DNA of 64,000 bases from Buchnera aphidicola (Microlophium carnosum) (lineage in GTDB: Bacteria; Pseudomonadota; Gammaproteobacteria; Enterobacterales; Enterobacteriaceae). The notes beneath the pieces were generated by a model. The model had not been told where the DNA came from. It worked only from the letters and a program-made list of their open reading frames with translations, and ran no database searches. The stretch lies in NCBI GenBank assembly GCA_011752475.1, contig CP048747.1:186001-250000 (forward strand), in the 5' to 3' direction. The translations under genes and the position numbers were made by a program. This document shows, piece after piece, positions 28,408-37,543 of the stretch; the first letter of the stretch is position 1, and each line of letters starts with the position of its first letter.

Positions 28408-28445
28408 GGATATTCGAATATATTTTTCAAACTGTTCGAATATCC
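28408..28445. repeat. Inverted repeat after dksA, possible terminator
   Basis: Perfect eleven-base arms GGATATTCGAA (28408-28418) and TTCGAATATCC (28435-28445), 26 bases before the end of dksA in the minus direction. No T-run follows on the minus strand, so a classical terminator is not shown; a 3' stabilising hairpin is possible. Confidence 0.4.
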
Positions 28446-28471
28446 TTATTATAAATTTTTAATCTATAAAA

Positions 28472-28927
28472 CTAACCAGTCATTTGTTTTTCTCTAATTT
28501 CTTCTAATGTTTTACAATCAATGCAAAGATTGGCAGTAGGTCTAGCTTCTAAACGACGAATTCCAATTTCAATACCACAAGAATTACAATAACCAAAATC
28601 TTTTTCTTGAATTTTTTTTAAAGTTGTTTCTATTTTTTTAATCAATTTTCGACTGCGATCACGATTTCGTAAATCTAAACTAAATTCTTCTTCTTGTGTA
28701 GCTCGATCAATAGGGTCTGGAAAATTTGTAGCTTTATCTTGTATATAGAGTAGAGTATGGTTGATTTCATCTTTTAATTGATTTTTCCATGTCTCAAGAA
28801 TTGTATAAAAGTGTAACATTTGATCTTCATTCATGTATTGTTCATCTATTTTTTTTTGATAAGGTTGTAAACCTGCAATAGAAAGAACGTTTAAAGATGA
28901 TGTTTTTTTGTTTTTTTCTTTTTCCAT
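28472..28927 (-). CDS. dksA: RNA polymerase-binding transcription factor DksA
   Basis: Binds the RNA polymerase secondary channel and modulates promoters with ppGpp. 151 aa, same as E. coli. Coiled-coil tip with the conserved acidic region (FPDPIDRATQEEEFSLDLRNRDR), then the zinc finger CNSCG ... CIDC, ending LEEIREKQMTG. The start at 28927 (MEKEKNKKTSSLNVLSIAG) matches the E. coli N terminus and is preceded by GGAG; the open frame runs 20 codons further without conservation. Confidence 0.96.
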   Translation of the reverse strand: MEKEKNKKTSSLNVLSIAGLQPYQKKIDEQYMNEDQMLHFYTILETWKNQLKDEINHTLLYIQDKATNFPDPIDRATQEEEFSLDLRNRDRSRKLIKKIETTLKKIQEKDFGYCNSCGIEIGIRRLEARPTANLCIDCKTLEEIREKQMTG

Positions 28928-29225
28928 AGCTCTCTCCGAGATAATATTTTTACTAAATATGCAACATAAGGAATATTGTGAACACAATATTTATTGTATT
29001 ATTTTGATAAATTTCAATTTAGAAAATATGTTTTTGAGATATTAAATATATAATCTTTTCTTATTTTTTTTATATAAATAAATCATTATAATAAATTATG
29101 TTAACATAAACTATAATTAAATATATTTTTTATACTATTAGCTTTATTTTTAAAGAAATAGATAATTTTTTATGAAAATAACAAGTTATTATTTTTATTA
29201 ATATTTGTGATAGGATTCTTTTTAA

Positions 29226-30026
29226 ATGGTACAAGATAATATCAAAAGATTTGCTTTAGGAGTTGAATATGATGGGAGTTTATACCATGGATGGCAACGT
29301 CAAAAAAGCGTGTTTAGCATTCAAGAAGAAATCGAAACAGCTTTGTCTATAATTGCTAATCATAAGATAGATGTTATATGTGCAGGTCGAACTGATGCTG
29401 GAGTTCATAGTATAGGACAAGTTGTACATTTCAGCACCACAGCTGTTCGAAAAAAATCATCTTGGTCAATAGGAGTAAATAGTTACCTATCTAAAAATGT
29501 TTCTATCGTTTGGATAAAAGAAGTTCCAGAAAATTTTCATGCTCGTTATAGTGCTATTACACGTTCTTATCGTTATATAATATATAACTATAGTCTTCGT
29601 TCTGCTATTTTTCAAAATAAATCATATCATATTTATAGAAAATTAAATGTAAAAAAAATGTACTCTGAAGCTCAATTTTTATTAGGAGAACACGATTTTA
29701 CATCTTTTAGAGCTCTAAGTTGTCAGTCATGTTCTCCTTGGAGAAAAATTACCAAATTAAATGTTTTTCGTTTTCATGATTGGGTAATAATTGATATTAC
29801 AGCCAATTCTTTTTTACATCATATGGTTCGGAATATTGTGGGTTCTTTGATTGAAATTGGGATGTCTAAAAAAAAAGACTTTTGGATGAAAGAATTATTA
29901 CAAAAAAAAGATAGAAATTATGCGGGAGTTACTGCACCAGCTAAAGGTTTATATTTAGTATATGTACAATATCCTCTACATTTTAATCTTCCGAAATTAG
30001 AATATACTTCTATATTCTTTAAATGA
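29226..30026 (+). CDS. truA: tRNA pseudouridine synthase A (TruA)
   Basis: Makes pseudouridine at positions 38-40 of tRNA anticodon arms. 266 aa (E. coli 270). Catalytic Asp in CAGRTDAGVHSIGQV, plus YDGSLYHGWQRQ at the N terminus, FHARYSAITRSYRY, EHDFTSFRA and NSFLHHMVRNIVG. The 298 bases upstream, back to dksA, hold no gene. It is followed directly by the mrcB relic. Confidence 0.96.
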   Translation: MVQDNIKRFALGVEYDGSLYHGWQRQKSVFSIQEEIETALSIIANHKIDVICAGRTDAGVHSIGQVVHFSTTAVRKKSSWSIGVNSYLSKNVSIVWIKEVPENFHARYSAITRSYRYIIYNYSLRSAIFQNKSYHIYRKLNVKKMYSEAQFLLGEHDFTSFRALSCQSCSPWRKITKLNVFRFHDWVIIDITANSFLHHMVRNIVGSLIEIGMSKKKDFWMKELLQKKDRNYAGVTAPAKGLYLVYVQYPLHFNLPKLEYTSIFFK

Positions 30027-30110
30027 AAAATGTTAAATTATTTTTTTTGATTATTTTCTATAAATTGTATTTATATACTAAGATAGATTAATTAATTCAA
30101 AGAAAAGTAT

Positions 30111-32155
30111 AGAGTTTTCCGAATTCAATATATAGATGTATCGTTAATTTGAAACTAGGTGCTTAATCTTCTCAACAAGAGATATTAAATCTTTTAAGAA
30201 GTAAAACGTATAAAAAAGTAGATTCAGTTATGTCTCTTAGAGAATACAGTATAAAAAATAATACATAGAATCTATATAATGTCCTTTTGAATTCCCTATT
30301 GTCAAGGAAATCGAATTTCATACACGTTTATTTTTCAATAAAAATACTTTCATAGAAATTAAAAATATTAATAATAATTGTAATTTTATTTTTTTCGTTT
30401 AGCACCTAAATTAATTTCTATGTTAATATTTCCTAAAAAAAAGAAACGTATATTTTTTTTGTAATAAATATCTAGATATTTTAATTAAAACACTATTAAG
30501 AATTGAAGATAAATATTTTTATAAAAATGAATAATATTCACATATCTTCTATAGGATAAACTAGGATAAACTAGGATAAACTTTTTAGTAAACGCGATAG
30601 TTAGTCGTACAATATAAGTTAGACGTACTTTAAGTTAAAAGTTAATAAAAATCTGTTTCTAACAAATATTTGTTTAATATCAAGAAAGATAAATGAAATG
30701 TATATAAATTTGATTATAAATGGTTTTTTATACACCAAATCGAATTTTTAGAACTATATTTAATGAATTGTATTTAGGATAAGATGATAAAACAATTCAA
30801 ATATTTCCTCTTGTTAGTATTTACTATTTTAGTTGAATAATACATGAGTTAACTTTAAAACAATATGTTTTATTAGTGAGAATAGTAAAAGAGGTATCTT
30901 TATATAAGTCTTGTACTTACTCTAAATCTGCGTTAAAAAGAAGAAATGTATTCTGATTTTTATAATATCAAAAAAATATGTTATAAAAAATCTTTATAAG
31001 AATTTATGTAAACGTTCTTTAAATATCCAACCTAAGAGAGATATTATTTTTTCTCATCTTTCTTTTGCAAAACTGGTATGTTAAGAATTTACAATAAAAG
31101 TTAGTAATTCAATTAAAAATTTTTAAGAATAAAGATATTTACAACTCTTGATTACATTTCATAAAACGCAGTAGGAAAAGATAAAAAAATAGAAATTCTT
31201 ATATTGCAAAGCAAAAAAAGATTAGAAGATTTAAAAGTTGTTATTTGTAATTATTAATAGGTTTTCTGCAAAAGTTCAATCGCTTATTGGAAGTTTTAAA
31301 TCAAAATTGCATAGTTATAATTTCGTTTTAAAAGTTCGTCGTTCTATTAGTTTTTGATCTAAACTAATAACATATTTCACTGCTTTATTATAATCAAATA
31401 AATACAATTGAAATACGTGAATTCTTAATCATCTCATTTTAATTAAATTAGATAATGGTAAGTATTGGAAACCAAAAAATAATATTTTTTTAATTAAAGG
31501 GTAATGTTATTAGATGTTTTAATTCACTCAATTAATATTCTTACAGTGCATTTCAGTATAGTTATAGGATTAAAAAAATTAGTTGGTAGTTGTTTATACT
31601 TGAAGTATTTCTAGCAATTAGATTTTCCCTTTCCATCAACATCTTTAGAGGCTATTGACTTAACACCTATTGAAACAGTACAAATATTTTTAATAATTGC
31701 AATTGGTGGTTATAAGTTATTATTATCATCAGTCAGATCAATTGTTGCTGATGATAGTAAAGTTTTTTATCAAACTTTTCCTTAATTAAAACATATGACT
31801 TCTTCTAAAGCTTCTTATTTGACATTATATGCTATATATCAAGTAGATAATACTGGAGTAGTAAAGTCATTGGGAGTAATTTTTAAAAAATTTTTTATCT
31901 GGAAAAACTGGTACTACAAACAATTTAGTTGATAATTAGTTTATAGGTATTGATAGAAAACAAATTGCAATTACCTAGATAGAAAGAGATAATAATCAAA
32001 CAACAAAATTATATAGTGCTTCTACGACAATGAAAGTTTATAGAGATATCTTCAATATCAATGTCTAATACCATTACTATTAAAACTTTTAAAAAATATT
32101 AATATGTTTTATATAGATAATTTAAGAAAATGATTTTGTCAAAAAAACGATAAGT
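30111..32155 (+). pseudogene. mrcB: mrcB relic (penicillin-binding protein 1B)
   Basis: Plus-strand relic with pieces of PBP1B in order across about 2 kb, split by many stops and frame changes: IVNLKLGA (30138 on) with EILNLLRSKTYKKVDSVMSLREYSI; CPFEFPIVKEIEF; LIKNLFLTN near 30650; FLELYLMNC near 30750 (family ELYMNEVYLGQ); VINRFSAKVQSLIG and LKVRRSIS near 31250-31350; then DLTPIETVQIFLIIAIGG and LLLSSVRSIVADDSKVFYQTFP (31655-31785), and near 31900 the KTGTTNN motif after a frame shift. The N-terminal cytoplasmic and membrane part is gone. As I recall, mrcB sits here between truA and secA in other Buchnera. Confidence 0.88.
30553..30582 (+). repeat. Three exact tandem copies of a 10-bp unit
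   Basis: AGGATAAACT is repeated three times without change (30553-30562, 30563-30572, 30573-30582) inside the mrcB relic. A 10-base unit shifts the frame with each copy, fitting slippage in DNA no longer under selection. Confidence 0.9.
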
Positions 32156-32501
32156 ATAATTGAAGTGTACTAGTTTACTCTTCAAAAAATGAAAAAATTT
32201 GTATCATTATGAATTATCAAAAATATTTTTTAATATAAAAAATTTTTTGTTTTGTTTGAACAGTTGATTTTAAAATAAAATAAAAATTTTTTTAAAGAAA
32301 GTATAGTTTTAATCTGCATTAAAACTTTAATGTAATTTTACTGTATATTATTAATATTAATTTTAGAGTATTTTACTCATAATAATTTTTTATTTATATT
32401 TTATATATACTGAGTAACATAATTAATTATATTACTTCAAGAATAATAAAAATTTTTAACTGTTATTTTATCTAAAAATTTTAAATATGAGAACATATAA
32501 T
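32156..32501. other. Gene-free stretch before secA
   Basis: About 345 AT-rich bases between the end of the mrcB relic and secA. No secM is seen, although secM precedes secA in E. coli, so SecM-based translational control of secA appears absent. No clear promoter hexamer pair was found, though a secA promoter is expected here. Confidence 0.45.
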
Positions 32502-35126
32502 ATGTTAATTAAATTTTTAACTAAAATATTTAGTAATCGTAATAATCGTATTTTAAAAAAGTTTAAAAAAATAGTATTATCTATTAATAAACTAGAAAAA
32601 CATTTTGAAAATTTGTCAGATAAGAAATTAAAAGAACAAACAAAACTATTTCGTTTTCGATTAAGTAGTGGTGCAACTTTAGACGATATATTACCAGAAG
32701 CTTATGCTACAGTTCGAGAAGCGAGTAAACGTGTTTTTAGCATGCGTCACTTTGATGTGCAAATCCTTGGAGGAATAGTTTTAAATAAACAATGTATTGC
32801 AGAAATGCGAACAGGTGAAGGAAAGACTTTAACATCAACCTTGCCAGCTTATTTAAATGCATTAAGTGGAAAAGGCGTACATATCGTAACCATGAATGAT
32901 TATTTAGCTCGAAGAGATGCTGAAAAAAACACTTTATTATTTGAATTTCTTGGTTTAACAGTAGGTTTAAATTCATCTGAAATATCTTTTTTTTCTAAAA
33001 AAAAAGCGTATTTATCTGATATTACTTATGGAACGAATCATGAATATGGATTTGATTATTTACGTGATAATATGGTTTTTACTTCTGAGGAAAGAGTACA
33101 AAGAGAATTACATTATGCATTAATAGATGAAGTAGATTCAATTTTGATAGACGAAGCTAGAACACCTTTAATTATTTCAGGACCATCAGAAGAAAGTTCT
33201 GAATTATATAAAGAAATCAATACAATTGTTCCTTTCTTAGTTCCTCAAATACAAGAAGATTCAGATATTTTTCATGGAACAGGGCATTTTTCTATTGATG
33301 AAAAATCAAAACAAGTATATTTAACAGAAAGAGGACTAATTAAAATTGAAAAAATATTGTTTGATAAGAAACTAATGAATAGAGGAGAATCATTATATTC
33401 TTCGAATAACATAATATTAATGCACCATGTTTTATCTGCACTTCGTGCTCATAAATTGTTTATTCGAGATATTGATTATCTTGTTAAAGATAATAGTGTA
33501 ATTATTGTAGATGAACATACAGGTCGTACTATGCCAGGAAGAAGATGGTCTGATGGATTGCATCAAGCAATTGAAGCAAAAGAAAATGTTCCTATAAAAA
33601 ATGAAAACCAAACTCTAGCATCTATCACTTTTCAAAATTATTTTCGTTTATATAAAAAAATAGCGGGTATGACTGGAACTGCTGAAACTGAATCTTTTGA
33701 GTTTAGTTCTATTTACAATCTTGATACTATTGTAATACCAACAAATAGAGAAATGATACGAAAAGATTTACCTGATTTAGTATATATTACGAAAAAAGAA
33801 AAAATTAATGCAATTATTCAAGATATACAAGAATGTATAAAATTAAATAAACCTGTATTAGTTGGTACAGTTTCCATTGAGAAATCAGAGATTATTTCTA
33901 AGAAGTTATTAAAATTAAATATTAATCATAATGTTTTAAATGCTAAATTTCACGCTAAAGAGGCTGAAATTATAGCACAAGCTGGTAAGCCTAAATCAAT
34001 TACGATTGCTACTAATATGGCTGGTAGAGGTACAGATATAGTTCTTGGTGGTAATTTAGAAGTTGAATTAAATCATCATGTAAACATCACTGAACATGAA
34101 GCTGATAAAATTAAAAAACAATGGAAACAAGAACATGATTTAGTTGTTTCTTCTGGGGGATTACATATTATTGGTACTGAACGTCATGAATCACGCCGAA
34201 TTGATAATCAATTAAGAGGACGTTCTGGTCGTCAAGGAGATAGTGGTTCTTCACGTTTTTACCTTTCTATGGAAGATTCCTTAATGCGAATTTTTGCATC
34301 TGATAAAATCGTTTATATGATGCGAAAATTAGGATTATCTTCTAATGAAGCTATTGAACATCCTTGGGTAACAAAAGCTATAGAAAATGCTCAAAAAAAA
34401 GTAGAAAGCCGAAATTTTGATATTAGAAAACAGTTATTAGAATATGATGATGTGATTAACGAACAGCGTAGTGCAATTTATTCCCAACGTAATAAATTAA
34501 TTGATGTGAAAGATATAAAAATAATAATTTATGATATTTTAAACGATGTTTTAAAAAAAAATATTATTTTATATATACCTAAAAATACAATCCGAGATAA
34601 ATGGAATATTGCTGATTTAGAACAGAAATTAAAGATTGATTTTCATTTAAATATACCAATTTTAGATTGGCTTACTGTAGAACCTAATTTAACAGATAAA
34701 ACAATTATAAAAAAAATCATTGATTTTGCGAATATTAATTATGAAAATAAAGAGAAATTAATTGGTACGGAAAATATGCGTATGATAGAAAAAATTATCA
34801 TGTTACAAACATTAGATTCACTTTGGAAAGAACATTTATCAGCTATAGATTATCTACGACAAGGTATTCATTTGCGTAGTTATGCTCAAAAAGATCCTAA
34901 ACAAGAATATAAACGAGAATCTTTTAATATGTTTTCTAGCATGTTAGAATTATTAAAATATGAAGTAGTATCATTTCTTAGTAAGATTAATCTGTCTTAT
35001 GCAAAAAAATATATAGATTTAAATACAAACTTAACATTAAATCCTAATAATATGAAAATTAGTCGCAATGCACTCTGTTTATGTGGTTCAGGAAAAAAAT
35101 ATAAGTATTGTCATGGTAGTTTATAA
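32502..35126 (+). CDS. secA: Preprotein translocase ATPase SecA
   Basis: Motor that drives preproteins through SecYEG. 874 aa (E. coli 901). Walker A TGEGKTL at about 104-110, DEAD-box region LIDEVDSILIDEARTPL, AGMTGTAETE, ATNMAGRGTDIVLGGN, GRSGRQGDSGSSRFYLS, and a C-terminal zinc site CLCGSGKKYKYCHG that binds SecB and lipids. The ATG at 32502 aligns with E. coli MLIKLLTKVFGSRN; the ATG at 32487 adds five unconserved residues. mutT follows 49 bases later, as in E. coli. Confidence 0.97.
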   Translation: MLIKFLTKIFSNRNNRILKKFKKIVLSINKLEKHFENLSDKKLKEQTKLFRFRLSSGATLDDILPEAYATVREASKRVFSMRHFDVQILGGIVLNKQCIAEMRTGEGKTLTSTLPAYLNALSGKGVHIVTMNDYLARRDAEKNTLLFEFLGLTVGLNSSEISFFSKKKAYLSDITYGTNHEYGFDYLRDNMVFTSEERVQRELHYALIDEVDSILIDEARTPLIISGPSEESSELYKEINTIVPFLVPQIQEDSDIFHGTGHFSIDEKSKQVYLTERGLIKIEKILFDKKLMNRGESLYSSNNIILMHHVLSALRAHKLFIRDIDYLVKDNSVIIVDEHTGRTMPGRRWSDGLHQAIEAKENVPIKNENQTLASITFQNYFRLYKKIAGMTGTAETESFEFSSIYNLDTIVIPTNREMIRKDLPDLVYITKKEKINAIIQDIQECIKLNKPVLVGTVSIEKSEIISKKLLKLNINHNVLNAKFHAKEAEIIAQAGKPKSITIATNMAGRGTDIVLGGNLEVELNHHVNITEHEADKIKKQWKQEHDLVVSSGGLHIIGTERHESRRIDNQLRGRSGRQGDSGSSRFYLSMEDSLMRIFASDKIVYMMRKLGLSSNEAIEHPWVTKAIENAQKKVESRNFDIRKQLLEYDDVINEQRSAIYSQRNKLIDVKDIKIIIYDILNDVLKKNIILYIPKNTIRDKWNIADLEQKLKIDFHLNIPILDWLTVEPNLTDKTIIKKIIDFANINYENKEKLIGTENMRMIEKIIMLQTLDSLWKEHLSAIDYLRQGIHLRSYAQKDPKQEYKRESFNMFSSMLELLKYEVVSFLSKINLSYAKKYIDLNTNLTLNPNNMKISRNALCLCGSGKKYKYCHGSL

Positions 35127-35175
35127 AATTGTTTTTGCTACAAAATAAGTTATATTTTTATTAAGGATATATTTA

Positions 35176-35557
35176 ATGAAATATATAGAAGCAGTAATTG
35201 GTATTATTATAAACAAAAAAAAAAGTTTATGTAACTAGAGGAAAATATAAAAAAAATATATGGGAATTTCCAGGTGGTAAGATAAAAAAAAATGAAAATA
35301 TAATACATGCATTAAAAAGAGAGTTATTAGAAGAAGTTGGAATTATTACATTAGACATTATTTTTTTTCAATATATAGAGTACATGAATTGTAAAAAAAA
35401 ATTAAAACTATATTTTTTTTTAATAAAAAAATGGACAGGAAAACCTTATAGTATTGAGGGATATCCTTATAATTGGAAATGTTTATATAATTTAAGATCT
35501 TTTGATTTTCCACGTGCGAATCACAATATTATAACTTCCCTTAAAAATCAATATTAA
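35176..35557 (+). pseudogene. mutT: mutT (8-oxo-dGTP pyrophosphatase) interrupted by an A10 frameshift
   Basis: Nudix hydrolase that removes 8-oxo-dGTP and so prevents A:T to C:G changes. ATG 35176, with AAGGAT upstream, starts MKYIEAVIGIIINKK, which then meets A10 (35215-35224) and stops at TAG after SLCN. With nine As the frame continues VYVTRGKYKKNIWEFPGGK and stays open to TAA 35557. The complete Nudix box G-x5-E-x7-RELLEEVGI is visible (GGKIKKNENIIHALK then RELLEEVGI). Without slippage only a stub of about 18 residues is made, because the body frame has no early ATG. Synteny with secA as in E. coli. Confidence 0.85.
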
Positions 35558-35638
35558 TATATTGATATCTTTTTATAATAAATATTTATATTTCAAGAAT
35601 TATTGAAAATAAAAAAGTTAAAAAATATATATAATATA

Positions 35639-36289
35639 TTAATAAAATTTTGTTAAATAATTTTTTTTAATTTCTATTATTCTTTTATTGTGATTTTTTG
35701 ATAGAAATGAATAAAACAAATTAAAATAATAAATATGTGCATTTATTTTTTTGATATCTTTTTTATTTAAAATAATATCATCTGATACAGAAATTCTTTC
35801 TTTTCTAGTAGCTTGTAATGCAATAATTTTTTTAGCTTCTAGAAGATTAATCTTATCTCTTTTCATTATACGTTTTATTTGTTCTTTTACTGGTGTATCA
35901 ACTAAAAGAATCCTATGAGCTTGTTTTTCTAATTTTTTTTCAATTAGCAATGGTACAACCCATAGACACCAATTTGATTGTGCAAGTCGTATTTGATGCT
36001 TAGTTTCTTGATAAATTTTAGGATGTAATAGATTTTCTAACCATAAACGATGGTTTTTATCATTAAAAATATACTTTCTAAGTAGAGATCGATTAATCGA
36101 ATTATCTATATTCAATATTTTTTTTCCAAATTTTTTTTTAATAGAAAATGATATTTTTATATTATATTCTATTATATTTTTTGCAATGATATCTGTATCA
36201 ATAATTTTAATACCTATTTTTTTAAAACCATTAGAGATGGTAGTTTTTCCGCTACCAATACCTCCAGTAAGTGCTACAATATAAGTCAT
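35639..36289 (-). CDS. coaE: Dephospho-CoA kinase CoaE
   Basis: Last step of coenzyme A synthesis: phosphorylates the 3' ribose hydroxyl of dephospho-CoA. 216 aa (E. coli 206). P-loop GGIGSGKTTIS at residues 8-18; conserved LLHPKIYQETKHQI and WVVPLLIE; lid region RIMKRDKINLLEAKKII. It remains intact although panB and panC nearby are dead. Divergent from guaC with 55 bases between starts. Confidence 0.95.
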   Translation of the reverse strand: MTYIVALTGGIGSGKTTISNGFKKIGIKIIDTDIIAKNIIEYNIKISFSIKKKFGKKILNIDNSINRSLLRKYIFNDKNHRLWLENLLHPKIYQETKHQIRLAQSNWCLWVVPLLIEKKLEKQAHRILLVDTPVKEQIKRIMKRDKINLLEAKKIIALQATRKERISVSDDIILNKKDIKKINAHIYYFNLFYSFLSKNHNKRIIEIKKNYLTKFY

Positions 36290-36344
36290 AATATTTTAAA
36301 TTTTTATTATTAGTATTGTACATTTAAATTAGGATAATAATTGT

Positions 36345-37394
36345 ATGAGAATTGAAGAAGATATTAAACTGGGGTTTAAAGATGTATTAATTAGACCAAA
36401 ACGTTCTATACTAAAAAGTCGTGCTCAAGTTGATCTTGTTCGTTGTTTTTCCTTTAAATATTCCCCTAATGTTTGGTCTGGAATCCCTATTATTGCAGCA
36501 AATATGGATACTATAGGTACATTTGACATGGTAAGATCTTTATCAAATTTTAATATACTAACAGCAGTTCATAAATATTACTCTTTTGAAGAATGGAAAA
36601 TTTTTATTGATTCATCTTCTAAAGAAATATTAAACCATGTAATTGTATCAATGGGAATTTCTAATGTAGATTTTTTAAAAATAAAAAAAATTTTTTTATT
36701 ATCATCGGAGTTAAAATATATTTGTATTGATGTTGCTAATGGTTATTCTGAACATGTTGTTTGTTTTTTAAAATTAGTAAGAGATTATTTTCCAGATAAA
36801 ATTATTTGTGCTGGAAATGTTGTGACTGGAGAAATGGTCGAAGAGTTAATATTATCTGGAGCAGATATAGTGAAAGTTGGTATCGGTCCAGGTTCAGTAT
36901 GTACTACACGTGTGAAAACTGGAGTCGGTTATCCTCAACTTTCAGCTATTATAGAATGTGCCGATGCAGCGCATGGATTAAATGGACAAATTATTAGTGA
37001 TGGAGGATGTGCTGTTTCTGGAGATATTGCTAAAGCTTTTGGAGGCGGTGCAGATTTTGTTATGTTGGGAGGAATGCTTTCAGGTCATGAGGAGTGCTCA
37101 GGAAATATACTTGAAGAAGAATCAAAAAAATATATGCTTTTTTATGGTATGAGTTCTATTTCTGCAATGAAGCGTTATGAAGGTAAAATTGCAAGATATC
37201 GTGCGTCTGAAGGTAAGACAGTTAAAATACCTTATCGTGGAAGTGTCGATAATACTATACGTGATATTTTAGGGGGATTACGTTCTTCTTGTACTTATGT
37301 TGGTGCAGAGAAATTAAAAGAATTAACAAAAAGAACTACATTTATACGGGTTACTGAACAAGAAAATTGTGTTTTTAATATTTTTAAAGAATGA
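36345..37394 (+). CDS. guaC: GMP reductase GuaC
   Basis: NADPH-dependent deamination of GMP to IMP. 349 aa (E. coli 347). Catalytic Cys in GPGSVCTTRVKTGVG at about residue 186; AGNVVTGEMVEELILSGADI; FVMLGGMLSGHEE; YRGSVDNTIRDILGGLRS. The lack of CBS domains and the length separate it from GuaB (IMP dehydrogenase). With hpt it helps balance purine nucleotides. Confidence 0.95.
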   Translation: MRIEEDIKLGFKDVLIRPKRSILKSRAQVDLVRCFSFKYSPNVWSGIPIIAANMDTIGTFDMVRSLSNFNILTAVHKYYSFEEWKIFIDSSSKEILNHVIVSMGISNVDFLKIKKIFLLSSELKYICIDVANGYSEHVVCFLKLVRDYFPDKIICAGNVVTGEMVEELILSGADIVKVGIGPGSVCTTRVKTGVGYPQLSAIIECADAAHGLNGQIISDGGCAVSGDIAKAFGGGADFVMLGGMLSGHEECSGNILEEESKKYMLFYGMSSISAMKRYEGKIARYRASEGKTVKIPYRGSVDNTIRDILGGLRSSCTYVGAEKLKELTKRTTFIRVTEQENCVFNIFKE

Positions 37395-37543
37395 ACAATA
37401 TTTATTTTGAATTTTTTTTATATTTTAAAATTAATAAAATTAAGTGTGTGTATAAATATAGTTAATTTTATTGATTTTTTTAAAGATTTATAATGAATTT
37501 TTCATTTTATTATTAAATATATAATGTATAAGGAATTTATACC

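Noticed and set aside
36806..36997. 63-codon plus-strand frame within guaC
   Set aside because: Out-of-frame shadow of guaC, rich in Cys, Trp and Arg, as expected from a shifted frame.
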